This document shows, piece after piece, positions 18,202-27,486 of a DNA stretch of 64,000 nucleotides. Below the pieces are notes generated by a model. That model saw nothing but the letters and a program-made list of their open reading frames with translations. It did not search any database and was not told the DNA's origin. The translations under genes and the position numbers were made by a program. Position 1 is the first letter of the stretch, and every line of letters starts with the position of its first letter. Location of the stretch: positions 248,001 to 312,000 of the forward strand of contig NZ_OBQD01000001.1 of the NCBI RefSeq assembly GCF_900220975.1, written 5' to 3'. The DNA comes from Rhizobium subbaraonis (GTDB lineage: Bacteria; Pseudomonadota; Alphaproteobacteria; Rhizobiales; Rhizobiaceae).

Positions 18202-19170
18202 TTGGCAGTCTATACCGATATCACCGAAGACGACCTCGCCCGCTTCCTGACCAACTACGAGGCCGGGACGCTGCTTTCCTACAAGGGCATTGCCGAGGGG
18301 GTCGAGAATTCCAATTTCCTCCTGCACACAACGAAGGGCGCCTTCATCCTGACGCTCTATGAGAAGCGCGTCGATCCGAAGGACCTGCCGTTCTTCCTGG
18401 GCCTGATGCATCATCTGGCCGACCGCGGCCTGAACTGCCCGCTGCCCCTGTCGCGCAAGGACGGGGAGCTGCTGGGCGAGCTTTCCGGCCGCCCGGCCGC
18501 CATGATCACCTTTCTGGAAGGCACGTGGCTGCGCAAGCCGGCGGCGAAGCACTGCCGCGAGGTCGGCCGTGCGCTGGCCGAGATGCACGTCGCAGGCGCG
18601 GGCTTCCAGCTCACCCGCAAGAACGCCCTTTCGGTCGATGGCTGGCGACCGCTGTGGGACAAGTCTGCAGCCCGCGCCGACGAGGTCGAGGCCGGCCTGC
18701 AGGAAGAGATCGCCGACGAACTGGCCTACCTCGAAAGCCACTGGCCGAAGACGCTGCCGCATGGCGTCATCCATGCCGACCTCTTCCCCGACAACGTCTT
18801 CTTCATCGGCGACCAGCTGTCGGGCCTGATCGATTTCTATTTCGCCTGCAACGACACCTATGCCTACGACGTTTCCGTCTGCATCAATGCCTGGTGCTTC
18901 GAGAAGGACGGCTCGTTCAACATGACCAAGGGCATGGCGCTTCTGGACGGCTACGAGCAGGTGCGCCCGCTGAACGGGGCGGAACTGAAGTCGCTGCCGC
19001 TACTGGCGCGCGGCTCGGCGCTGCGCTTCTTCCTGACGCGGCTTTACGACTGGCTGGAGACGCCGCCCGGCGCGCTGGTCGTCAAGAAGGACCCGCTCGA
19101 ATACCTGAAGAAGCTGCGCTTCCATCGCCAGGTGAAATCGGCGGAAGAATACGGCCTGGTGCATCGATGA
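18202..19170 (+). CDS. thrB: homoserine kinase (phosphotransferase-fold type)
   Basis: Phosphorylates homoserine to O-phosphohomoserine for threonine synthesis; the product is used by ThrC, encoded at about 28.8-30.2 kb. 322 residues of the choline-kinase/APH fold used by alphaproteobacteria, not the GHMP-type ThrB of enterics. The Brenner-type catalytic loop [15 protein letters not shown] (~190-204) and the metal-binding [11 protein letters not shown] follow the expected order, and GVENSNF binds nucleotide. The start is TTG ([12 protein letters not shown]), the normal N-terminus for the family. Overlaps rnhA by four bases (ATGA). Confidence 0.95.
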   Translation: MAVYTDITEDDLARFLTNYEAGTLLSYKGIAEGVENSNFLLHTTKGAFILTLYEKRVDPKDLPFFLGLMHHLADRGLNCPLPLSRKDGELLGELSGRPAAMITFLEGTWLRKPAAKHCREVGRALAEMHVAGAGFQLTRKNALSVDGWRPLWDKSAARADEVEAGLQEEIADELAYLESHWPKTLPHGVIHADLFPDNVFFIGDQLSGLIDFYFACNDTYAYDVSVCINAWCFEKDGSFNMTKGMALLDGYEQVRPLNGAELKSLPLLARGSALRFFLTRLYDWLETPPGALVVKKDPLEYLKKLRFHRQVKSAEEYGLVHR

Positions 19171-19607
19171 AGCATGTGGACATTTTTACCGACGGCGCCT
19201 GCTCGGGCAATCCGGGTCCCGGCGGCTGGGGCGCGGTGCTGCGCTATGGCGAGGTCGAGAAGGAACTTTCCGGCGGCGAGCCGCAGACGACCAACAACCG
19301 CATGGAACTGCTTGCGGCCATTTCGGCGCTGGACGCGTTGAAGGCGCCCTGCGAGGTCGACCTCTACACGGACTCGAAATACGTCATGGACGGCATCGAG
19401 AAGTGGATCCACGGCTGGAAGAAGAACGGCTGGAAGACCGCCGACCGGAAGCCGGTGAAGAACGGTGAGCTCTGGCAGGCCCTGGACGAGGCCCGCCGCC
19501 GCCACAAGGTGACGCTGCACTGGGTCAAGGGCCACGCCGGCCATCCCGAAAACGAGCGCGCCGACGAGCTGGCGCGCATGGGGATGGAGCCGTTCAAGAG
19601 GCGGTGA
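19167..19607 (+). CDS. rnhA: ribonuclease HI
   Basis: Cleaves the RNA strand of RNA-DNA hybrids (R-loops, primers). 146 residues with the four acidic catalytic residues: Asp in [15 protein letters not shown], Glu in NNRMELLAA, Asp in [11 protein letters not shown] and Asp in NERADELA, plus the His of WVKGHAGH. Starts with ATGA overlap on the thrB stop, so it is translationally coupled to thrB. Its 3' end overlaps the convergent GrpB-like gene by 14 bases. Confidence 0.97.
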   Translation: MKHVDIFTDGACSGNPGPGGWGAVLRYGEVEKELSGGEPQTTNNRMELLAAISALDALKAPCEVDLYTDSKYVMDGIEKWIHGWKKNGWKTADRKPVKNGELWQALDEARRRHKVTLHWVKGHAGHPENERADELARMGMEPFKRR

Positions 19608-20121
19608 GGGGAAAACCTTCCGCGTAAGCCTTGCCGAGGAGACACGCGATGAACTCGGTTTTCGCGGCGGTGTAGGCGTCACCGTCGTAAGGAAATTTCT
19701 CAGCCAGTTCGTGCTTCAATCTCGCATAGGCTGCCGCGGCTTCCGCATGCAGCCGCAAATGATTGCGAAATGCCAGACGCCGCGCGTGTGTCTGGTTTCC
19801 CGGTGGACACAGGTAGATCCGTTGCTGTGGCGTGCCGGATCGCCGCATGAAGGCCCAGACATCGTCGTCATAGCGGTTGCCGCGCGCTTCGTAGCCCAGG
19901 CCAACGAGTGCGGCGCTCGCCGCATCAATTGCGCGCATGTCTGGGAGGGTCACGTCGATATCGATCACGGGCTTTGCAGCCAAGCCCGGGACTGCGGTAC
20001 TGCCCACATGGTCGATCACGATGACATTGGCGCCGAGGCTTTGACGAAGCTCGTTCGCGATTTCCTGGAAGTGCTGTGGCCAAGAAGCGTCATATGAGAC
20101 GATTTCAACCAAAGTTGCCAC
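19594..20121 (-). CDS. GrpB family protein (UPF0157)
   Basis: 175 residues of the GrpB/UPF0157 nucleotidyltransferase-like fold. Typical motifs: [18 protein letters not shown] at the N-terminus, [24 protein letters not shown] (the [15 protein letters not shown] signature, ~38-60), the ..[10 protein letters not shown]-like strand, and [19 protein letters not shown]. In some proteins this domain is fused to dephospho-CoA kinase; here it stands alone. No activity is established for stand-alone members. Cytoplasmic. Confidence 0.88.
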   Translation of the reverse strand: MATLVEIVSYDASWPQHFQEIANELRQSLGANVIVIDHVGSTAVPGLAAKPVIDIDVTLPDMRAIDAASAALVGLGYEARGNRYDDDVWAFMRRSGTPQQRIYLCPPGNQTHARRLAFRNHLRLHAEAAAAYARLKHELAEKFPYDGDAYTAAKTEFIACLLGKAYAEGFPLTAS

Positions 20122-20190
20122 GGCTTTGCTTTCCCTGCGCAGTCAAGCTGGAAATGCCCGCCGGCCGGGCATTTCCATGTGGCTTTGCCC

Positions 20191-20676
20191 TCAGAGCTGG
20201 CCGATCATTGCAGCGGCGGCCGAGACGGTCGCCTGGCCGGGGCTTTCCTCGACGTTGAGCGTCTTGACCACGCCGTCCTCGACCAGCATCGAATAGCGCT
20301 TGGAGCGCACGCCGAGGCCGCCTGCGGAGAGGTCGGCGTCGAGGCCGAGCGCCTTGGTGAAGGCGGCGTCCCAGTCGGCGATGAAGCGCAGCTTGCCGGC
20401 TGCGCCCGTGGAATTCGCCCAGGCGCCCATGACGTGATGGTCGTTGACGGCGACGACGATGATGTCGTCCACGCCCTTGGCGAGGATCGCGTCACGATTT
20501 TCGAGATATCCCGGCAGGTGGTTCAGCGAGCAGGTCGGCGTAAACGCGCCGGGAACGGCAAAGAGGACGACGCGCTTGCCGCTAAACAGGTCGCCGGTGG
20601 AAACGTCCGCCGGGCCGTCCGGGGTGCGTTCCTTGAGCTTCAGGTCGGGCAGTCTGTCTCCTACGGCAATCGTCAC
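20191..20676 (-). CDS. peroxiredoxin (Prx5/type II, single cysteine)
   Basis: Thiol peroxidase reducing H2O2 and organic hydroperoxides with glutathione, glutaredoxin or thioredoxin. 161 residues. The peroxidatic Cys is residue 49 in PGAFTPTCSLNHLPGY; it is the only cysteine in the protein, so there is no resolving Cys and an external thiol must complete the cycle. GTG start at 20676 with AAGGAGA about 6 bases upstream; the open frame to 20868 is an artefact of high GC. Single gene, downstream of the DsbD-N-like gene on the same strand. Confidence 0.93.
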   Translation of the reverse strand: MTIAVGDRLPDLKLKERTPDGPADVSTGDLFSGKRVVLFAVPGAFTPTCSLNHLPGYLENRDAILAKGVDDIIVVAVNDHHVMGAWANSTGAAGKLRFIADWDAAFTKALGLDADLSAGGLGVRSKRYSMLVEDGVVKTLNVEESPGQATVSAAAAMIGQL

Positions 20677-20743
20677 GATCGTTCTCCTTGGCTTTAAACG
20701 TCCGTGCGGGCGCACGGCGGTCGCCGCGGAATATAGGCCGCGC

Positions 20744-21571
20744 TCAATCGATGGCAAGTTGCATTTCCAGCGTCTTGCCGCCGCTCGCGGCGGTGAACAG
20801 GAAATCGGCTTCGGCGAGGTTCGCCGATTTCGGCCGGTAGCGCAGCGGCACCTCGATCTGATAGGCATCGCCCGCCCTAACCGGCGTGGCAGACGTGTCG
20901 AACTGGAAGCCAGGCGGGCCGGAGACGAAGACCTGCAGCGGCCGCTCCGTCGTCGGTTCGGGGGCGGTAAACGACACCATCAGCGCATCGCCCGCCTTGT
21001 TCCAGTGCGCATCGGTGACTGTGAAGCCGGGGGAGGGAGCGGCCGGCAGCGCTGCGATCGCAGCGGTGACGATCGCCCTTTCGACCGGGTCGGTCGTCGT
21101 CGCCGCCGTGACGTCGACCGACAGGTCGGCCTGGACGGGAATGCAGATGTTCTTGCACACGCCCAGAAAGATGGAGGCGGAAATGTCGCCGCCGTCGGCG
21201 GGCGCGCCGGTGCGCCGCAGCGTCAGCGGCAGGGCGACAGAGCGATCGTAACCGGCGTAGCGCGTGAAACCGTCGTCGAACTGCTTGGGCACCGGAAAGC
21301 CGACCGACTGCAGCGTCAGCCCGGACTCCTCCGAAAACGTGATCGACGGTGATATGCCGCTTTCCCCCGGATCGCGCCAGTAGGTTTTCCAACCGGGTTC
21401 GAGCTTGATGTCGAGCAGGGCCGGGATCGCACCGTCTGGCTCCTCGGGCAGCACCACCAGCCGGACGCCGCCGCCCTGCGTTTCGAACCACGGCGAACTC
21501 GCAGCCGCTGCGATCCCCGGCGACAGGGCAAGGGCGCAGAGACCGGAAAGGAGCAAACGAAAGCGTTTCAT
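20744..21571 (-). CDS. periplasmic DsbD-N-like (protein-disulfide reductase family) protein
   Basis: 275 residues. Signal peptide MKRFRLLLSGLCALALSPGIAAAAS (cleavage after ~24). The mature protein matches the DsbD/CcdA-type N-terminal thiol domain: LEPGWKTYWRDPGESGISP (~50-70), GYDRSVALPLT, and the redox pair in LGVCKNICIPVQADLS (CKNIC). There is no membrane domain or thioredoxin tail, so it is a stand-alone DsbD-alpha-like protein. Start at 21571 chosen for the signal peptide; the frame is open to 21652. Likely role: thiol relay in the periplasm, possibly in cytochrome or copper protein maturation (inference). Confidence 0.82.
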   Translation of the reverse strand: MKRFRLLLSGLCALALSPGIAAAASSPWFETQGGGVRLVVLPEEPDGAIPALLDIKLEPGWKTYWRDPGESGISPSITFSEESGLTLQSVGFPVPKQFDDGFTRYAGYDRSVALPLTLRRTGAPADGGDISASIFLGVCKNICIPVQADLSVDVTAATTTDPVERAIVTAAIAALPAAPSPGFTVTDAHWNKAGDALMVSFTAPEPTTERPLQVFVSGPPGFQFDTSATPVRAGDAYQIEVPLRYRPKSANLAEADFLFTAASGGKTLEMQLAID

Positions 21572-21761
21572 AAGATGTGCATGTAACGTCGCTCGGAGCG
21601 AGATTCCATCAATTTCCGGCAATTCCCGATCATATTCTCTTGAATGTCGCATTCGCCGGCCCAGTTCATGGAGAAGGGTGCTCGCCGAGCATCGAACAAA
21701 AGCGTCGCGGCGTCTAGAAGTCGCTTTTCATTTCGCCGCGAATTGATAGGCTGTTTGAATT

Positions 21762-22367
21762 ATGGCGATGTCGGTCCTGAAGAACAGACGTGAACGGGGC
21801 TTCCTTGACGGTCAATTCCTGATCGCCATGCCGGGAATGCTCGACAAGAATTTCGAACGTACGGTGGTCTATATCTGCGCCCATTCCGACGATGGAGCGA
21901 TGGGCTTCATCATCAACCGGCCCCAGCAGATGAGCTTTTCCGACGTGCTGCTGCATCTGCAACTGGTCGAAGAGGATGAACTGATCCGCCTCCCGACGCG
22001 CACGATCGACTTCCCGATCCGCTGCGGCGGTCCGGTCGAAAGCGGCCGCGGTTTCGTCCTGCACTCCGACGACTATAGTTCCGAATCCAGCATCCCCGTC
22101 AGCGACGACATCAGCCTGACGGCCACCCTCGATATCGTCCGCGCCATTTCGCGCGGCGAGGGTCCGCGGCGCGGCCTGCTGATGCTTGGCTATGCCGGCT
22201 GGGGTGCGGGACAGCTGGAAAACGAGATTGCCTCCAACGGCTGGCTGACCTGCCCGGCCTTCGACGAGCTGATCTTCGATACGCCGATCGGCGAGAAGTA
22301 CGACCGCGCCCTTGCCTCCATGGGGGTCACCCCCGCCATGCTCTCGATGGAAGCCGGCCACGCCTGA
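21762..22367 (+). CDS. YqgE/AlgH family protein
   Basis: 201 residues of the UPF0301 family. Conserved blocks: [39 protein letters not shown] (~38-55), [14 protein letters not shown] (~88-101) and [17 protein letters not shown] (~140-156). AlgH influences alginate synthesis in Pseudomonas, but the biochemical role of the family is unknown. Cytoplasmic. ATG codons at 21762 and 21768 are both possible; the first is listed. Confidence 0.9.
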   Translation: MAMSVLKNRRERGFLDGQFLIAMPGMLDKNFERTVVYICAHSDDGAMGFIINRPQQMSFSDVLLHLQLVEEDELIRLPTRTIDFPIRCGGPVESGRGFVLHSDDYSSESSIPVSDDISLTATLDIVRAISRGEGPRRGLLMLGYAGWGAGQLENEIASNGWLTCPAFDELIFDTPIGEKYDRALASMGVTPAMLSMEAGHA

Positions 22368-22524
22368 TACCCGTTGCCCGAACGCGGGTGGGCCGCCGCC
22401 CGCCCGGTGCACGCGCATGCATCAGATGCACCGCCGACATGTGTCGCGAGCCCTCTCGCCGAGACCGTTCGGACGCGGTGCCGCTGGGATGGTAGGTCGA
22501 ATGGGGCGGATAGAAGATCGTGCG

Positions 22525-22549
22525 GGAACAGATGCCGGACAGGCGCGTT
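22525..22549 (+). promoter_or_regulatory. EcfG/RpoE2-type stress promoter (GGAAC-N16-CGTT)
   Basis: GGAAC (22525-22529), 16 bases, CGTT (22546-22549): an exact match to the alphaproteobacterial general-stress sigma consensus, 53 bases before the metallopeptidase ATG on the same strand. Confidence 0.7.
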
Positions 22550-22601
22550 GAGAGGCAGCAATCCTCACAGCGCGGCATCCGGCCTGCCGATGGAGACCCC
22601 T

Positions 22602-23663
22602 ATGCGGCTCTTTCAGTGCGATACATGCGGTCAGACCCTCCATTTCCGCAACCGCCAGTGCGTTCGCTGCGGCGCGCGGCTCGGCTTCGACACGTCGGAC
22701 ATGCTTCTGCACGCGCTTGTCCCGGTCGAGGACGGCAGCTTCGAGGTCGCGGGCAAACCGGGCGTGCGCAGGCGCCTGTGCGACAACGCCGCGATTGACG
22801 TGTGCAACTGGCTGGTGCCGGAGGGAAGCGAACGGTCCTTCTGCCTCGCCTGCATGCACAACCGCATCGTGCCGACCACCGATCCGGTGGGCCTGCAGCG
22901 CTGGCGGCGCATAGCGGCTGCGCAGCAGCATCTCTTCTATTCGATCCTTCGCTGGAACCTGCCGCATCCGACCCGGGAGGAGCAGCCGGAAAAAGGTCTC
23001 GTCTTCGACTTCCTTGCCGACGAACTGGACGCGAACGGCAATCTCGTTCCGGCGATGACCGGCCACAAGGACGGCCAGATCAGCCTCCGGGCGGCGGAGG
23101 CGGACGACGACGTGCGCGAGGCCGTCCGTGTCGCGATGGATGAGCGTTATCGATCTCTTCTCGGTCATCTCCGCCATGAGGTGGGGCATTTCTACTGGGG
23201 GCGGCTGGTCGCGGACGAGGAGGATCTCGCCCGTTGCCGCGCCGTCTTCGGCGACGAGAGCGAGGACTACGGCGCAGCACTTCAGCGGCATTATCGCGAA
23301 GGCCCCCCGGCCGATTGGGAGCAGAATTTTATCAGCCCCTATGCGAGCGCCCATCCGGCCGAGGATTTTGCCGAATGCTGGGCGCATTACGTCCACATCG
23401 TCGATACGCTGGAGACGGCACGTGCCTTCGGCCTCAACACCGATCCAGGGGGGCACGAGGAACTGGAAGCGGACGTGACCTTCGATCCCTACCGCGTCCG
23501 AAGTGCGGAGCGGCTGGTCGTCTCATGGGTGCCGCTCAGCGTCGCCATCAACGAGATCCAGCGTTCCATGGGGCAGCCGGACAGCTATCCGTTCGTGCTG
23601 TCGCCCGCGGTGGTCGAGAAGCTGGAACTTGTCCGCAGCCTGGTGGCAAAGGCACGGGGGTGA
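22602..23663 (+). CDS. putative zinc-binding metallopeptidase (COG4307-like)
   Basis: 353 residues. The N-terminus is a zinc ribbon (CDTCGQTLHFRNRQCVRCGARLGF), with further Cys pairs in RRLCDNAAIDVCNW and FCLACMHNR. The protease motif HEVGHFYW (HExxH) is at about residue 190, followed by DFAECWAHYVHIVDTLETA, where Glu may be the third zinc ligand. The start at 22602 has GGAGA 5 bases upstream; the ATG at 22590 lacks a site. It is preceded by an exact EcfG-type promoter, so induction by starvation or stress is likely. Substrate unknown. Confidence 0.85.
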   Translation: MRLFQCDTCGQTLHFRNRQCVRCGARLGFDTSDMLLHALVPVEDGSFEVAGKPGVRRRLCDNAAIDVCNWLVPEGSERSFCLACMHNRIVPTTDPVGLQRWRRIAAAQQHLFYSILRWNLPHPTREEQPEKGLVFDFLADELDANGNLVPAMTGHKDGQISLRAAEADDDVREAVRVAMDERYRSLLGHLRHEVGHFYWGRLVADEEDLARCRAVFGDESEDYGAALQRHYREGPPADWEQNFISPYASAHPAEDFAECWAHYVHIVDTLETARAFGLNTDPGGHEELEADVTFDPYRVRSAERLVVSWVPLSVAINEIQRSMGQPDSYPFVLSPAVVEKLELVRSLVAKARG

Positions 23664-23710
23664 CGGGGGAGGTGTGACGGCAGGCGTGAGGACGGAGGCT
23701 CGGCGGCCCG

Positions 23711-26623
23711 TCACGCCCGCTTCATCAGGGGAAATCGTTCCTTCAGCAGACGCAGCACGGAATCGTAGTTGATCGGCGGGCCGAAGAGGTAGCTCTGGCC
23801 GTATTCGCAGCCCATGCGCCCGAGTTCGATCGCATCCTCTTCGGTCTCGATACCTTCGGCGACGACCTGCATTTCCATCTCGCGCGCCATCGAGATGACG
23901 GAGCGGAGCAGCACCGTCCGCTTGTCGGAGCTGTCTCGCACCAGTGCCTTGTCGATCTTGATCGTGTCGAAGGGGAAGCGGGTGAGGTAGGCAAGCGAGG
24001 AATAGCCGGTGCCGAAGTCGTCAAGCGACAGCCCGAGGCCCGCCTCGCGCAGCTTGTTGAGCACCAGCCGCGCCTGCTCGGCATTCTCCATCACCACAGA
24101 TTCGGTCAGCTCGAACTTCAGCTTGTGCGGCTCGCAGCGGGTCTTGGAAAGCACCGCGCGCACGTCGTTGTAGAGTTCGTTGTTGAGAAGCTGGGCGCTT
24201 GAGAGGTTCACCGAGACGAAGATCGGCAGGTCGCCGGTCTGTAGCTGCCAGTCCATCAGGTCGCTTGCCGCCTTGTCGAAGGCAAACGCGCCGAGTTGGC
24301 TGATCAGGTCGGATTGTTCGGCGATCGGGATGAACTCTTCGGGCGAAATGCTGCCGCGCTTGGGGTGCTCCCAGCGCATCAGTGCCTCGAAGCCGGCGAT
24401 CTCCGCGTCCGCAAGCCGCACGATCGGCTGGTAGACGAGCGACAGTTCCTTGCGTTCGATGGCGCGGCGCAGATCCGTTTCGAGCTGCAGCCGGTCGGTG
24501 CCCATGGTGCGGAAGGCGGGGCGGAACGGTTCGACGCGATTTCCCCCGGCCTTCTTCGCGCGGTACATGGCCAGCTCTGCGTCGTTGAGCAGGCTGGCGG
24601 CATCCTGCTGCGGGTCGAGCCAGGAGACGAGCCCGATCGATGCCGTCAGGATGATCTCGCGGTTGGCGAAGTTGATCGGCACGGTGATCGCCTTGCTGAC
24701 CGCGTCGGCGAAGTCGGCGACCTTGGCCGGATCGCGCTCGGAGAGCAGGATCAGGCCGAACTGGTCGCCGGAAAGCCGCGAAAGCGTGTCCTGCGGCTTC
24801 AGGAGGCGGCGCAGGCGCCGGGAAAGGGCGACGAGGATGTTGTCCCCGGCTGCGATGCCGAGCGCGTCGTTGACCTGCTTGTAGCGATCGATGTCGATCG
24901 CCAGCACCGTCGGCCGAACCGTCTCGCCGGATCCGGCGATCGAGAGCATGGCCTGTAGCCGGTCGAGGAAGACCTGGCGGTTCGGCAGGCCGGTAAGGTT
25001 GTCGTGCAGCGCGTCCTGCAGCAGCCGGTCCACCGAGTTGCGCTGCTCGGTGATATCGACGATCGTGCCGACGCAGCGGATGATCTCGCCGTTGGAGCCG
25101 AGAACCGGCCGGGCACGGATCGCCAGCCAGTGGTAGTGGCCGTCCTCTGCGCGGACGCGGAACTGGTGGTTCAGGCGGCCACGGCGATGCTCCAGGAGAA
25201 CGTCGAGCGTGGCTCGGAACCGGTCCCGGTCGTCCGGGTGCAGGCGCGGCAGCCAGTTGCGCGCCGGCCCGTGCATGACGCCCGGCGAAAGCCCGAGCTG
25301 CGCCGAAATGTCGGGGATTGTGACAACGCGGTCGCGCGCCACGTCCCAGTCCCAGACCGTGTCGCCCGAGCCGGTGAGCGCCAGCGACTGCCGCTCCAGA
25401 TCGGAGAACAGGCCCTGCTGGTAGGCGCCGCCGGTAAAGGCGTGCTGCATCACGGTGAAGCCGATCAGAAGCACGATCAGCACCAGACCGCCGCCGAGCG
25501 CGGGCTGGATGATGTCGTTGTCGAGCCTGCCCGTCACCGTCATCCAGGCGCCGAACAGCCAGACGAGGATCAGCGCCCAGGCGGGTACCAGCAGAATCGC
25601 CCGGTCGTAGCGCTTGAAGCCGAGATAGGCGATCAAGACGATGCCGGCCGAAGCCGTCAGTGCAAAGGAGATGCGGGCGATGCCCGAGGCAATCGGCGGG
25701 TCGTAGACGGCCACCCCGAACAAGAGGCCGAGGCCCAGGATCCAGGCCAGCGTCGCATAGGACAGGTGCGCATGCCAGCGGTTGAGGTTCAGGTAGGTGA
25801 ACAGGAAGACCACGAGGCCGACCGAAAGCGACACTTCCGTTCCCGCGCGCCATATGCGCTCGTCACCCGCAGTCACGCTTATCAGCTTGGACAGGAACCC
25901 GAAATCGACGCAGATGTAGCCCAGAACCGCCCAGGCGAGTGCGGCCGTCGCCGGCAGCATAGACGTTCCCTTCACCACGAACAGGATCGTCAGGAACACG
26001 GCCAGAAGGCCTGCGATGCCGAGCACGATGCCGCGGTAGAGCGTGAACGCGTTGACGGTGTCCTTGTAGGCGTCAGGCTCCCACAGATACATTTGCGGCA
26101 GGTCCGGCGTCGCAAGCTCGGCCACGAAGGTGACGACCGAACCCGGGTTGAGCGTGATCCGGAACACATCCGCCTCGTCGCTCGGCTGCCGGTCGAGCGC
26201 GAAGCCCTCGCTCGGCGTAATCGAGAGGATGCGCTGCGAGCCGAGGTCGGGCCAGATGATCTTCGATCCCACCAGCCGGAAATGCGGTGCGACGATGACG
26301 CGGTCGATCTGTTCGTCGGAGACGTTGGTCAAGGCAAAGACTGCCCAGTCGCCTTCATGGTTCGGATTGGCAGCGCGCACCTCGATGCGGCGCACGATGC
26401 CGTCCGTGCCGGGTGCCGTGGAGACCTGGAAGGCCTCGCCGCGACCGGTGTAGATCTCCGTCGTCGCCGTGATGTCGAGTGCGGTGTCGTCACGGGAGAT
26501 CTGCACCGGCTCGACGGCCCGTGCGCTCGTGGCAAGCGGCCCGACAAGCGAGAGCGCCGTCAGTAGGATAAGGGCCAGCGCCCGGCTGACGAACAGCAGT
26601 GACGGCACGGATCGGAATGTCAT
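23711..26623 (-). CDS. membrane PAS-GGDEF-EAL c-di-GMP phosphodiesterase, degenerate GGDEF
   Basis: 970 residues. Signal peptide (~1-36), periplasmic 7TMR-DISMED2-like sensor (~40-190), seven to eight membrane helices (~195-395, 7TMR-DISM type), PAS fold (~415-530, with LHPDDRDRF), GGDEF (~538-700) and EAL (~715-965). The cyclase site reads SGDQF (618-622) in place of GGDEF, so cyclase activity is doubtful. The EAL site looks intact: FEALMRW (~746), VNLSS, FELTES, LDDFGTGYSS, IDKALV, AEGIE. Expected net activity: c-di-GMP hydrolysis controlled by an extracellular ligand; the altered GGDEF may bind GTP allosterically. Last gene of a thrC-M16-GNAT-EAL strand run, 7 bases after the acetyltransferase. 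Confidence 0.93.
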   Translation of the reverse strand: MTFRSVPSLLFVSRALALILLTALSLVGPLATSARAVEPVQISRDDTALDITATTEIYTGRGEAFQVSTAPGTDGIVRRIEVRAANPNHEGDWAVFALTNVSDEQIDRVIVAPHFRLVGSKIIWPDLGSQRILSITPSEGFALDRQPSDEADVFRITLNPGSVVTFVAELATPDLPQMYLWEPDAYKDTVNAFTLYRGIVLGIAGLLAVFLTILFVVKGTSMLPATAALAWAVLGYICVDFGFLSKLISVTAGDERIWRAGTEVSLSVGLVVFLFTYLNLNRWHAHLSYATLAWILGLGLLFGVAVYDPPIASGIARISFALTASAGIVLIAYLGFKRYDRAILLVPAWALILVWLFGAWMTVTGRLDNDIIQPALGGGLVLIVLLIGFTVMQHAFTGGAYQQGLFSDLERQSLALTGSGDTVWDWDVARDRVVTIPDISAQLGLSPGVMHGPARNWLPRLHPDDRDRFRATLDVLLEHRRGRLNHQFRVRAEDGHYHWLAIRARPVLGSNGEIIRCVGTIVDITEQRNSVDRLLQDALHDNLTGLPNRQVFLDRLQAMLSIAGSGETVRPTVLAIDIDRYKQVNDALGIAAGDNILVALSRRLRRLLKPQDTLSRLSGDQFGLILLSERDPAKVADFADAVSKAITVPINFANREIILTASIGLVSWLDPQQDAASLLNDAELAMYRAKKAGGNRVEPFRPAFRTMGTDRLQLETDLRRAIERKELSLVYQPIVRLADAEIAGFEALMRWEHPKRGSISPEEFIPIAEQSDLISQLGAFAFDKAASDLMDWQLQTGDLPIFVSVNLSSAQLLNNELYNDVRAVLSKTRCEPHKLKFELTESVVMENAEQARLVLNKLREAGLGLSLDDFGTGYSSLAYLTRFPFDTIKIDKALVRDSSDKRTVLLRSVISMAREMEMQVVAEGIETEEDAIELGRMGCEYGQSYLFGPPINYDSVLRLLKERFPLMKRA

Positions 26624-26630
26624 CGAAGCG

Positions 26631-27281
26631 TTAATTTCCTGTCGCCTGGGGGTCTTGCAGCCCTCTCTCCGGCGTGACCTGCATCGGCTGCTGGCTTCTG
26701 TCCCCTGCCAGCAGCGAATACATCAGATGGTCGCGCCACTCCCCGTTTATCTTCAGATATTCTCTCAGGTAGCCTTCGCGCTGAAAGCCGGCCTTTTCAA
26801 GGAGGCGGATGCTCCTCGTGTTCTCAGGAATACAGGCTGCCTCGACACGGTGCAACTGAAGCTCTGAAAAGATGTAGGGGATGGCCAGCCGGACGGCGGA
26901 AAGCATGTGGCCGCGGCCGGCATGGCGCTCGCCCATCCAGTAGCCGATCATGCAGCATTGCGCCGCCCCGCGCCGGATGTAGCCGATCGTCATGCCGCCA
27001 AGCAGGCGCTGCTCTTCCTTGAGAAAGAGGAACAGCGGCAAGGCCTGGCCGCTGGCGAATTCCTGCTCGTTGCGCACCACGCGCGCGCGGTAGGCGCTCT
27101 CAGAGAGTTCGTCGCTCCGCCATGTCGGCTCCCAGGGCTCGAGGAACTGGCGGCTTTCGGAGCGAAGCTGGTACCATTGCCGATAGTCGGAGAAGCGCGG
27201 CAGCCGCAGCATATGCGCGCCGCCTTCGAGCACCACGGTGTCGGACTGCCGCGACAGGAACCGAAATACCGACCGTGCCAT
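26631..27281 (-). CDS. GNAT N-acetyltransferase, RimJ/RimL-like
   Basis: 216 residues of the acetyltransferase_3 (RimJ/RimL) group. Acetyl-CoA loop region is MGERHAGRGHMLSAVRLAIPYIF (~117-140), followed by HRVEAACIPENTRSIRLLEKAGFQREGYLREYLKINGEW in short characteristic pieces: NTRSIRLLEKAGF and ..REYLKINGEWRDH. Probable substrate is a protein N-terminus or ribosomal protein, not determinable here. Seven bases separate its stop from the EAL gene, so they are co-transcribed. Confidence 0.88.
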   Translation of the reverse strand: MARSVFRFLSRQSDTVVLEGGAHMLRLPRFSDYRQWYQLRSESRQFLEPWEPTWRSDELSESAYRARVVRNEQEFASGQALPLFLFLKEEQRLLGGMTIGYIRRGAAQCCMIGYWMGERHAGRGHMLSAVRLAIPYIFSELQLHRVEAACIPENTRSIRLLEKAGFQREGYLREYLKINGEWRDHLMYSLLAGDRSQQPMQVTPERGLQDPQATGN

Positions 27282-27486
27282 GCATGTCTCTCCGTTGCGG
27301 CGAATGCGCCGATGCCGGCCTGGCTGCGCCAGCCTTAACAGAATGACACTAGGACAACGCCGGCAATCCCGTCAAACCGGATGTTTCGGGCCGCATCATG
27401 GCGCTGCACGGCGCAGGCAGGCATCGCCTCCACCGACGATGCGGCGCGCTGCCGGCGATCGCGGGCGAAGGCGATCGCGATGCCCT

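Noticed and set aside
22374-22601. Upstream extension of the metallopeptidase frame
   Set aside because: The extra 76 residues are composition noise, and the stress promoter and ribosome site lie inside it.
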